Assembly: GCA_001871015.1 (NCBI GenBank) | Contig: MNUO01000066.1 | Location: 1-14,978, forward strand | Direction of reading: 5' to 3' | Origin: Candidatus Desantisbacteria bacterium CG1_02_38_46 | GTDB lineage: Bacteria > Desantisbacteria > UBA1551 > UBA1559 | Length of the DNA stretch: 14,978 nt | In this document: piece by piece, positions 1 to 6,069 of the stretch | How positions within the stretch are numbered: position 1 is the stretch's first letter | How the letters are laid out: every line of letters begins with the position of its first letter | Program-made: the position numbers and the translations under genes | Notes under the pieces: model-generated | Told to the model about the DNA's origin: nothing | Seen by the model: only the letters and a program-made list of their open reading frames with translations | Database searches by the model: none

Positions 1-110
1 ATAATTAAAGAAGCAGGAAGCATCTTCCCTATGCTCTCACATCTCTTTTCAAGGGCGAACCGTATACTTCTTAGTTTCTGGATACTGGATTTTAAACTTT
101 CGATGTTCAC
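1..110 (-). CDS. Unidentified protein, N-terminal 36 residues only (runs off the left edge)
   Basis: An open frame starts at a GTG (108-110) and continues past the window edge. AAAGGA lies just upstream (113-118), with a rather short gap to the GTG. A near-consensus promoter sits about 45 bp upstream. The visible N-terminus is helical and charged, beginning MNIESLKSSIQKLRSIRFAL and ending in GKMLPASLI. This layout (coiled helix, then a 'LPxSL' element) resembles the start of DUF6788-type small proteins found near transposases. The resemblance is from memory and only 36 residues are visible, so the family is unproven. There is no stop codon within the visible part. The promoter is what makes the call credible. 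Confidence 0.5.
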   Translation of the reverse strand, partial: MNIESLKSSIQKLRSIRFALEKRCESIGKMLPASLI

Positions 111-124
111 ATTTCCTTTTATAT

Positions 125-150
125 ATTACTAATTACTTTATATTAGTAAT
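125..150. promoter_or_regulatory. Perfect 9-bp inverted repeat, probable operator
   Basis: ATTACTAAT (125-133) and ATTAGTAAT (142-150) are perfect reverse complements separated by 8 bp. The site lies directly downstream of the -10 box and covers the predicted transcription start of the left-edge gene. That is the usual place for a repressor operator, often for autoregulation. The symmetry is seen directly; the operator function is inferred from position. An RNA hairpin in the 5' leader is the alternative, but the stem is AT-rich and weak. Confidence 0.55.
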
Positions 151-153
151 ACT

Positions 154-182
154 ATTATATCACAAAAAAAGAAGAAAGTCAA
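154..182 (-). promoter_or_regulatory. Sigma70-type promoter for the left-edge gene
   Basis: On the minus strand TTGACT (177-182) is followed after exactly 17 bp by TATAAT (154-159). This gives 5/6 and 6/6 matches to the consensus at optimal spacing. Predicted transcription start is near 147, leaving a leader of about 37 nt before the GTG at 110. The bases around the -35 (CTTGACTTT) recur at two other promoters in the window. Confidence 0.8.
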
Positions 183-373
183 GTTTTCAGCGATTTTTTT
201 TATTTTTCCGAGACTGTTTGTTTAGTGTCTGAATCACAGATAATAATGTCAAATAAAAATCAAAAGCGGATTGCTATTAGACTATCTGGCCTTTTAAAAA
301 TATTGAAAAATTAGTAGCCGTAGTGCTTAGTCTACGATGTCTATATATTTGTCACCTAAGCTTTAAAAAACAC

Positions 374-441
374 AAAAAAGCACACTTTGTTAAGTATGCT
401 TTCTTTTCAAAAATTGCAACACTATACAAGTGTGCTTTTTT
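374..441 (-). terminator. Nested, mutually exclusive terminator hairpins after hepT
   Basis: Read on the minus strand, a 14-bp perfect inverted repeat (428-441 against 374-387, AAAAAAGCACACTT type) begins at the hepT stop codon and ends in TTTTTT. Inside it are two smaller hairpins. One is GCATACTT (392-399) pairing with AAGTGTGC (380-387) around a 4-nt loop, immediately followed by the T run; it is a textbook rho-independent terminator. The other is an imperfect ACACT/AGTGT hairpin at 416-435. On the plus strand the second hairpin is also followed by T6, so the structure could stop transcription from both sides. Confidence 0.75.
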
Positions 442-877
442 AATAATTATGAGAGTCCAGATAATCTATAATATAATGACAATATTGAGTATATTGAACA
501 ATAGATTCGTCAATAGTAGTATACACGATATATTTATCGAGATTATTATAATCATGCACAATTGCATTTCTAAAACCTGCGCTTTTAGAAATCTCCGCAG
601 CAAATTCTTCCGGGAGTATTTTAAAATCTACTAAACTTAAAAAAGTTTCTCTATAGCTTAAAGGAGTTCTTGTGTCTTTTTCTGATATTTCTGCAATTAG
701 GTGCTCATTGATATCAATCGCCCTTCCAATAATTTCCATTAATACTAACTTCAAGGCACTGTACTTAAAAAAGTCTTTCGCTACCTCATCGAAAGTTAAA
801 CCTTTCAATTCGGTCAGTCGCTGAAGATTCTGTTCAATTAAATCAATTTTTCTTTTGATGAATTCCCTGTCAATCAT
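440..877 (-). CDS. hepT: HepT-family RNase toxin (HEPN fold)
   Basis: The 145-aa all-helical protein fits the length of HepT/DUF86 HEPN toxins. The catalytic signature RX4HXY is present as RNAIVHDY (R103, H108, Y110). In this family the motif forms an RNase active site in a dimer. The tyrosine is the residue that the partner MntA modifies with AMP to silence the toxin (known from characterised MntA-HepT pairs). The start ATG overlaps the mntA stop by 8 bp and is preceded by AAAGGG with a 5-nt gap, so the two are translationally coupled. The stop codon is built into the terminator that follows. No frameshift or missing motif residue is seen, so the toxin should be active. Confidence 0.88.
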   Translation of the reverse strand: MIDREFIKRKIDLIEQNLQRLTELKGLTFDEVAKDFFKYSALKLVLMEIIGRAIDINEHLIAEISEKDTRTPLSYRETFLSLVDFKILPEEFAAEISKSAGFRNAIVHDYNNLDKYIVYTTIDESIVQYTQYCHYIIDYLDSHNY

Positions 878-1298
878 ATAAACCCTTTAAATAACTCAGT
901 CTTTTTTCTACTAATTGCGATTGAAGTCGTAAAAGACTTTTGCTTTCCTGGTAATCCCTATAAGCATAGGCCTTAAAATCCAAATAGTCTGTCTTGTTCC
1001 CATATAGAAGAATACCATCCCGCATAACTTGAAAACGAAAAAAAGGATCCACTTTATGCAGAGATTTTACATCCAGATTTTTGCCTGGAAACAATCTACT
1101 TAAAGAATCAAAAATGTCTAAGATTTCCTGAAAACTTATTTCTTTATAACCTTTTACCGCTATATCCATATCACTATCTTCTCTTGCGTGATTTGTAGCA
1201 AAAGAACCATATAAAATAATAAATTGCAAATTACAATTTTGCCCTATTTCATTAATGTCTTTCTTCTGGTCTTCAGTAAAAACAAATTTTGATTTCAT
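870..1298 (-). CDS. mntA: MntA-family nucleotidyltransferase antitoxin
   Basis: A 142-aa minimal nucleotidyltransferase. The family signature GSX10DXD is intact: G31-S32, then D43 and D45 (GSFATNHAREDSDMD), with a third candidate acidic ligand at D76 (NLDV). In studied pairs MntA adds AMP units to the active-site tyrosine of HepT. It lies first in the operon and overlaps hepT by 8 bp. Antitoxin-first order is common for toxin-antitoxin pairs generally. No Shine-Dalgarno precedes the ATG, and the -10 box ends only 7 nt upstream, so translation probably begins on a leaderless message. The C-terminal 40 residues are helical and charged and may form the HepT contact (inference). Confidence 0.88.
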   Translation of the reverse strand: MKSKFVFTEDQKKDINEIGQNCNLQFIILYGSFATNHAREDSDMDIAVKGYKEISFQEILDIFDSLSRLFPGKNLDVKSLHKVDPFFRFQVMRDGILLYGNKTDYLDFKAYAYRDYQESKSLLRLQSQLVEKRLSYLKGLYD

Positions 1299-1305
1299 AG
1301 ATTAA

Positions 1306-1333
1306 ATTATAACACTTTTTTAAAAAAAGTCAA
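1306..1333 (-). promoter_or_regulatory. mntA-hepT promoter, predicted leaderless
   Basis: TTGACT (1328-1333), a 16-bp spacer, then TATAAT (1306-1311) on the minus strand. The -10 ends 7 nt before the ATG at 1298, so the transcript should start at or within a base or two of the start codon. The spacer itself is a near-palindrome, ACTTTTTT / AAAAAAGT (1314-1321 and 1323-1330, one central base). It could be a binding site for autoregulation by the MntA-HepT complex. The promoter boxes are seen directly; leaderlessness and autoregulation are inferred. Confidence 0.75.
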
Positions 1334-1378
1334 GTCCCCAGCCTCAACTTGCAAAATAATAATAAAATGTGAAAAAAA

Positions 1379-2347
1379 TTATTCAGCAACACTCCCGATA
1401 ATTATTGGTATGCCCCGGCGTTCATTCACAATTTCCTGAATTTTTTCTGTGTCTACAAAATTTATTAATCCAAGAGATTCAAGCCTGCGCATTACTTCAT
1501 CTTTCATTTTTGGCACCAGTTTATAGATATCCCGGTGAATCTCCAGAAATATCCTGGATCCAATCATACCAATTTTAACCGGTTCGTAGATAATTTCTCC
1601 TGTATCTCCTACTTTGACCATATCAAACAATTCATGAATATCGCGGGGATAAAGGCGTATACATCCATGGCTGGAGGTTCTGCCGATAGACATCGTGTCT
1701 ATTGTGCTATGGATACCTATGTTTGGCAGACTTAAACCAATCCATCTGTCACCTAAAGGATTTGTATCCCCTGGTGGAACAATTTCCTGTTGCTTCATAA
1801 GGCGCACTGCCATTTCTTCTGGAATGTGCCAGGAGGGATTTATTGCTTTGTTTCTAATTTTAAATTTTCCCTGTGAAGTTCTCCAGGTTGTTAATCCGAT
1901 ACAGATCGGGTAGACTTTTACTACTGTGGTATCATCGAATACATACAGGCGATATTCTGGAAGGTTGAGAAGAAGCCCTTTATAGAGTTTTTTGGGAATT
2001 ATCATCCGTTTTGGAATGAAGAGTTTATCTCCGATATGAATGAGGGCTGGATTTTTAATATTGTTTGCATACACAATGGACATATAGGAAATATCAAATT
2101 TGAGAGCGATTTTTAAAAGAATGTCGCCGCGTTTCACCTCATAGGTGAAGAGTTTACCAATTACTTCGCCTGGCATTGTATCGCCACGGACTACTTTATA
2201 TGGACGGCTAAAATAGTTCTTTAATGCAACTTTACTTTTTCGGATAAGAGTGATTGTATCTGGTTGTGCTGTGACAGTTTCAGAGCAGTGAAGAGAAGAA
2301 AGAGAGTAAACAATAACCAGCAAAATAAAAAAGGGGATGCTTTTCAT
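1379..2347 (-). CDS. L,D-transpeptidase with LysM domain (YkuD family)
   Basis: Cross-links peptidoglycan stem peptides or anchors proteins to them, outside the cytoplasmic membrane. The 322-aa protein starts with a hydrophobic export signal (about residues 4-20). A LysM peptidoglycan-binding module follows at about 68-113 (YEVKRGDILLKIALKF to IGDKLFIP). The YkuD catalytic domain spans about 123-256 with the motif H213 ... SHGCIR (S226-R231), nucleophile C229. A C-terminal extension of about 65 residues after the catalytic domain is not typical of minimal YkuD proteins. A Cys follows the signal (SLHC21), but the site is not a good lipobox. The ATG lies 2 nt after the purB stop without a clear Shine-Dalgarno, so translation is likely coupled. 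Last gene of the guaB3 operon. Confidence 0.9.
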   Translation of the reverse strand: MKSIPFFILLVIVYSLSSLHCSETVTAQPDTITLIRKSKVALKNYFSRPYKVVRGDTMPGEVIGKLFTYEVKRGDILLKIALKFDISYMSIVYANNIKNPALIHIGDKLFIPKRMIIPKKLYKGLLLNLPEYRLYVFDDTTVVKVYPICIGLTTWRTSQGKFKIRNKAINPSWHIPEEMAVRLMKQQEIVPPGDTNPLGDRWIGLSLPNIGIHSTIDTMSIGRTSSHGCIRLYPRDIHELFDMVKVGDTGEIIYEPVKIGMIGSRIFLEIHRDIYKLVPKMKDEVMRRLESLGLINFVDTEKIQEIVNERRGIPIIIGSVAE

Positions 2348-2349
2348 TT

Positions 2350-3642
2350 TTAGATGTGCAGACCGCGGAAAATAGTGTCCACATACTTTAAAAAATACCC
2401 AATATTAAAAATATTCTCGATGTCAAGGCCAGATAAATATTTTTTAATTCTTGAATCTTGTTTTACTTCTTCCTTAAAATCAGTTTTATTGTTCCATGCC
2501 TTCAGTGCATTTTTCTGGACAAGGTCATACGCAATTCTTGAATCCATTCCCTTTTCTATAAGGTTTACAAGCACCCTCTGAGAAAAAATCAGGTTACGGC
2601 TCTTTTTCAGGTTCTCTAACATATTTTTGGGATATACATTGAGATTTTCTATAAGATGAGTGAATTTCTGTAGAATATAATCTATAAGGATACAGGAGTC
2701 CGGAATTATTACACGTTCTGCAGAGGAATGGCTGATGTCCCTTTCGTGCCATAGCGGTATATTTTCCAGGGATGCCATCGCATTACCTCTGATTACCCGG
2801 CTCAAACCCGAGATTCTCTCAGCGATGATGGGATTGCGTTTATGGGGCATTGCTGAGGAACCCTTCTGCGTCGGACTGAAGTATTCCTCTACTTCAAGTA
2901 TCTCGGTATGCTGTAGGTTGCGTATCTCCTGGCAGAATTTGTCCAGGGAGGTTGCAATGATTGCGAGGGTAGTGAGGAATTGGGCATGCCTGTCTCTTTG
3001 AAGGATTTGATTTGAGATTGGAGCGGGTTTCAGCCCTAATTTCTTACAGACATATTTTTCAACAAATGGTTCAACTTCAGCATATGTTCCAACTGCGCCA
3101 GAAATTTTTCCATAACTTATTTCATCGACCGCATCTTTCATTCTCTGGAAGTTGCGCTGCATTTCCATATACCACACTGCAAGTTTAAGTCCGAATGTAA
3201 TCGGCTGTGCATGGACATTGTGGGTACGGCCCATCATTACTGTGTGTTTGTATTTTCTGGACTTTGCTCTTAATGTTTGCAGTAATTCCTGTATGTCGCG
3301 CAGGATGATTTTTCCAGATTCTTTTATCTGCAAAGAAAGACCGCTATCCATTACATCAGATGATGTTAAGCCTAAATGGATATATTTACCATCTTTTCCC
3401 ACCTGTTCTTGAAGTGAGCGGATAAATGCGATGACCTCATGATTGGTAATTTTATCCAGTGTATGGATGCGGTTTAGATTAATCCTTGTCCTGGTTCGAA
3501 TTTTCAGGACCGCAGACTTTGGAATCTTCTTGAGTTTTGCCATCGCCTCGCAGATAGCCTTTTCAATTTCAAGCCATTTTCTGTACCTGTTTTCTTCTTC
3601 CCATATCGCTTTCATCTCAGGTAAACTGTATCTATTAATCAT
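2350..3642 (-). CDS. purB: Adenylosuccinate lyase
   Basis: Cleaves fumarate from SAICAR and from adenylosuccinate, two steps of purine synthesis, in the cytoplasm. At 430 aa it matches the short bacterial PurB class. All fumarase/aspartase superfamily blocks are present: TSSDVMD (93-99), GRTHNVHAQP (138-147, with the proton-handling histidine) and the signature GSSAMPHKRNP (261-271) carrying the catalytic serine S263. The ATG overlaps the upstream glycosyltransferase stop by 4 bp (ATGA). GAGGAG (3648-3653), inside that gene's last codons, sits 5 nt before the ATG, which fixes the start. It shares an operon with guaB3, the other purine gene here. No sign of decay. Confidence 0.96.
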   Translation of the reverse strand: MINRYSLPEMKAIWEEENRYRKWLEIEKAICEAMAKLKKIPKSAVLKIRTRTRINLNRIHTLDKITNHEVIAFIRSLQEQVGKDGKYIHLGLTSSDVMDSGLSLQIKESGKIILRDIQELLQTLRAKSRKYKHTVMMGRTHNVHAQPITFGLKLAVWYMEMQRNFQRMKDAVDEISYGKISGAVGTYAEVEPFVEKYVCKKLGLKPAPISNQILQRDRHAQFLTTLAIIATSLDKFCQEIRNLQHTEILEVEEYFSPTQKGSSAMPHKRNPIIAERISGLSRVIRGNAMASLENIPLWHERDISHSSAERVIIPDSCILIDYILQKFTHLIENLNVYPKNMLENLKKSRNLIFSQRVLVNLIEKGMDSRIAYDLVQKNALKAWNNKTDFKEEVKQDSRIKKYLSGLDIENIFNIGYFLKYVDTIFRGLHI

Positions 3643-4802
3643 GAATTCTCCTCTACTGCAAGCGATTCTCTGACAATGTCAATGGCGGCATTTGGTCTTG
3701 CAATCCGACGGACATTTTCAGCCAGTTTTTTCAGTCTCTCGGGTTCGCGGATTAAGCTACTGAGGATTTTTCCTAACTCTTTAGGATTTCTGGCGAAGAG
3801 CGCTGCATTATTCTGGACGAGATAATCCCTGTTGTATTCCTCCTGTCCCGGGATGGGGTCCATAATCACCATCGGACAGCCCATGGACATAATTTCACTG
3901 ATTGATATGCCTCCTGACTTACTTACAATTAAATTGGAGATATTGTATAAATCCTCAATTTTGTCTATGAATCCAAAAACCTGCGCTTTCATATTTTTTA
4001 AACGCACTTTTGCAGTTATTTTTTCAAGTTCAGACTTCAACTTTTTATTACGGCCGGTTGTAACGAGCACCTGCACAGGCAGGTCAAGACCAAGTAGCTT
4101 TGTGAAAATTTTCTTTATTCTTCCAGCGCCGAAGCCGCCTCCCAGGATAGAAAGAATGAAGTCATCAGGATTTAGTCCCATCTTTGCGCAGATTGCATTC
4201 CTGTCGTCCTTAACTGTGAATATCTTCAAAATCGGTATTCCGGTTATGCGAATTTTGGTTGCATCGATTCCTTCTCCAATCAACCTGGTCCTGCACAAAT
4301 CATTGGCGACGAAATACCTGTCAATGTTGGGATGAATCCAGAAACGATGTGGATAATAGTCGGTTATTACGCCACACATGCGGAAGGCGTTCGGGTCGAT
4401 AATGCCTTTTTCCCTGTAGATGGAAATTACTTCCAGCGGAAGCCAGAACGGACATATTACCACATCCGGCGCGAATTCTTTGATAGTGTCAACAAATTCT
4501 TTTTTCAGATGTTTGATGTCAAGCGATGCCTGGCGTTTTGACCATATTTTCCCAAACCATTTCGTATCAGGTAAGTAATAGGATATTGCCCATAACTTAG
4601 GGCAATTCATTATAGTCTGCCTGTAGAACATATCAAACATCCGCTCGAGGAATGAATCAATATACTCGAGCATATCCAGCATTCGGACTTCCAGGTCAGG
4701 GGATACCCTGGCTGCTTCTTCTATTGCTATCCCGGCTCTCATATGTCCGACCCCCATTGCACCTCCGCCATGCCCATGAATAATTAAAATTTTTTTCTTC
4801 AT
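3639..4802 (-). CDS. GT28 / MGDG-synthase-type glycosyltransferase
   Basis: Predicted to transfer a sugar from a UDP donor to a lipid acceptor, such as diacylglycerol, at the inner face of the membrane. The 387-aa protein has the two-domain GT-B layout. The N-terminus carries a glycine-rich acceptor-binding element (GHGGGAMGVGH, 10-20) like that of monogalactosyldiacylglycerol synthases. The C-terminal donor domain shows VTTGRN (247-252), KSGGISISE (295-303) and PIPGQEEYN (316-324), the block that closes the UDP-sugar site in GT28/UgtP/MurG relatives. There is no signal peptide or TM helix, as is usual for these peripheral enzymes. It overlaps guaB3 upstream and purB downstream by 4 bp each. 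Sugar and acceptor cannot be read from sequence; MurG itself is less likely given the MGDG-synthase-like N-terminus. Confidence 0.85.
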   Translation of the reverse strand: MKKKILIIHGHGGGAMGVGHMRAGIAIEEAARVSPDLEVRMLDMLEYIDSFLERMFDMFYRQTIMNCPKLWAISYYLPDTKWFGKIWSKRQASLDIKHLKKEFVDTIKEFAPDVVICPFWLPLEVISIYREKGIIDPNAFRMCGVITDYYPHRFWIHPNIDRYFVANDLCRTRLIGEGIDATKIRITGIPILKIFTVKDDRNAICAKMGLNPDDFILSILGGGFGAGRIKKIFTKLLGLDLPVQVLVTTGRNKKLKSELEKITAKVRLKNMKAQVFGFIDKIEDLYNISNLIVSKSGGISISEIMSMGCPMVIMDPIPGQEEYNRDYLVQNNAALFARNPKELGKILSSLIREPERLKKLAENVRRIARPNAAIDIVRESLAVEENS

Positions 4803-5962
4803 TTGCCCATCCCGACTCTTTGTTCTTTCTGCAGAGTCTTTCCCTCAGTGGAAATTCCCGGGGCTATGATTATTTCAGTCAACTGCATTTCCTTTATATT
4901 TTTTGCCCCGCATACACCCATACAGTTACGCAGTGCCCCGGCAAGATTCTGGGTGGCATCATCGAGTCGAGAAGGACCCAGGAGAATTTCCTTTAATGTC
5001 CCGGTGATACCTACTTTGACCCTCGTGCCACGTGGTAAATCATGGTGAGGCATAGCCATTCCCCAGTGAAAACCTTTTCCTGGAGCTTCCTTGGCTCTGG
5101 CGAGCGCTCCCCCAATCATTACTGCATCTGCGCCGCTGGCAAATGCTTTGCAAATATCGCCGCTGGTAATCATTCCACCATCGGTAATAACTGATACATA
5201 GTGATGTTTTTCTTTGAAATGGAAATCCCGTGCAGCGGCTACATCAGAGGTGGCGGTAATCTGTGGAACGCCAACTCCCAGGACGCTGCGGGTTGTGCAC
5301 GCAGAACCAGGTCCAACTCCAATTAATAATCCATCAATTCCTGTTTCCATCAACTCAAGTGCAACTTCATATGTGACACAATTACCGGCGATCACCGGGA
5401 TTGGATGCATATCACTGGTTAACTTTTTAAGGTTAAGGAGCTTGGAGGATTTTGAAATATAGCGTGCTGTAATTACAGTTGATTGGACCACGAATATATC
5501 AACACCTGCCTTATATGCAATTCTTGAAAATTCTTCAGCGCGCTGTGGAATTGCAGAGACTGCAGCAACACCACCCTTAGATTTTATTTCTTTTATACGC
5601 TTAGCAATAAGTTCTTTTTTGATTGGCTGGATGTAGAGGTTCTGGAGAATTTTAGTCGCTTCCTCAGAGTTTGCCATAACAATTCTGTCAATAATTTCCT
5701 GCGGTTCATTGTATCGGGTTTGTATACCTTCCAGATTCAAAACAGCAAGTCCTCCTAATTTACTCATAGCAACGGCAAATTTTGTATCAACTACTCCATC
5801 CATTGCCGAGGCGAGTATTGGAATTTTGAATTTGAATTTTCCGATTTTCCAGGATATATCCACTTCATTTGGGTCGATTGCTACCCTTTTCGGAATAAGG
5901 GCAACCTCATCAAAACCATAAGCAACCCTTGCCTTTCTTCCCCATCCAACAAACATCCCCAT
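4799..5962 (-). CDS. guaB3: GuaB3-type IMP dehydrogenase family protein
   Basis: IMP dehydrogenase family (beta/alpha)8 barrel without the CBS pair that standard GuaB carries; 387 aa is the usual GuaB3 length. It has GPGSACTTR (218-226) with the catalytic cysteine C222, the phosphate-binding ITDGGM (259-264) and GGALARAKEAPG (284-295). HWGM and LPRG blocks follow, and the C-terminus TEGKTLQKEQRVGMG is typical of GuaB3. It probably oxidises IMP to XMP with NAD+; some members of the group were long annotated only as 'IMPDH-like', so activity is likely but not certain. GGAGGG lies about 5 nt before the ATG. First gene of the four-gene operon, with its own promoter at 6026-6053. Confidence 0.88.
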   Translation of the reverse strand: MGMFVGWGRKARVAYGFDEVALIPKRVAIDPNEVDISWKIGKFKFKIPILASAMDGVVDTKFAVAMSKLGGLAVLNLEGIQTRYNEPQEIIDRIVMANSEEATKILQNLYIQPIKKELIAKRIKEIKSKGGVAAVSAIPQRAEEFSRIAYKAGVDIFVVQSTVITARYISKSSKLLNLKKLTSDMHPIPVIAGNCVTYEVALELMETGIDGLLIGVGPGSACTTRSVLGVGVPQITATSDVAAARDFHFKEKHHYVSVITDGGMITSGDICKAFASGADAVMIGGALARAKEAPGKGFHWGMAMPHHDLPRGTRVKVGITGTLKEILLGPSRLDDATQNLAGALRNCMGVCGAKNIKEMQLTEIIIAPGISTEGKTLQKEQRVGMGK

Positions 5963-5988
5963 CTATCCCTCCACTTAATAAGTAAAAT

Positions 5989-6016
5989 CTCAAAACTAAT
6001 AGCTTTGACTTTTGAG
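5989..6016 (-). other. Hairpin in the guaB3 5' leader
   Basis: CTCAAAA (5989-5995) and TTTTGAG (6010-6016) are perfectly complementary with a 14-nt loop. They lie inside the predicted guaB3 leader (about 57 nt, start near 6019), 26 nt before the ATG. It does not resemble a purine or other riboswitch I know, and the leader is too short for one. Weak stem, function unknown. Confidence 0.3.
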
Positions 6017-6025
6017 TTAATTTAT

Positions 6026-6053
6026 AGTATATCAGTTATTTTAAAAAAGTCAA
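6026..6053 (-). promoter_or_regulatory. Promoter of the guaB3-GT-purB-LDT operon
   Basis: TTGACT (6048-6053), a 16-bp spacer, then TATACT (6026-6031) on the minus strand. The -35 is followed by a T run, exactly as at the mntA promoter. Predicted start is near 6019, giving a leader of about 57 nt with a good Shine-Dalgarno before the guaB3 ATG. The promoter begins 16 bp after the stop of the upstream glycosidase gene. No terminator is visible in between, so some read-through from the sugar operon is possible. Confidence 0.7.
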
Positions 6054-6069
6054 GAGTAGATTTTTCTAA

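Larger units (their letters stand above)
111..439. other. Gene-free interval between the left-edge gene and hepT
   Basis: About 330 bp with no supportable coding region. It contains the promoter/operator of the left-edge gene (125-182) and the nested terminator after hepT (374-441). Between 183 and 373 I see only AT-rich sequence with short scattered symmetries, for example GCTTAG (325-330) against CTAAGC (356-361). I cannot assign these a role. Confidence 0.6.

Noticed and set aside
323-634. Plus-strand ORF of 103 aa
   Set aside because: It is antisense to hepT and its terminator, has AT-rich nonsense composition (many I, F, C) and no Shine-Dalgarno or family signature.
2285-2347. Lipobox in the L,D-transpeptidase N-terminus (SLHC)
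   Set aside because: His at the -1 position does not fit the lipobox; a plain Sec signal is the safer reading.
3832-4335. Plus-strand ORF of 167 aa
   Set aside because: Shadow of the GT28 glycosyltransferase, which carries clear motifs on the minus strand.
6005-6033. Plus-strand TTGACT with TATATC 17 bp downstream
   Set aside because: The -10 is poor, no plus-strand gene follows, and the same DNA is explained by the minus-strand guaB3 leader and promoter.
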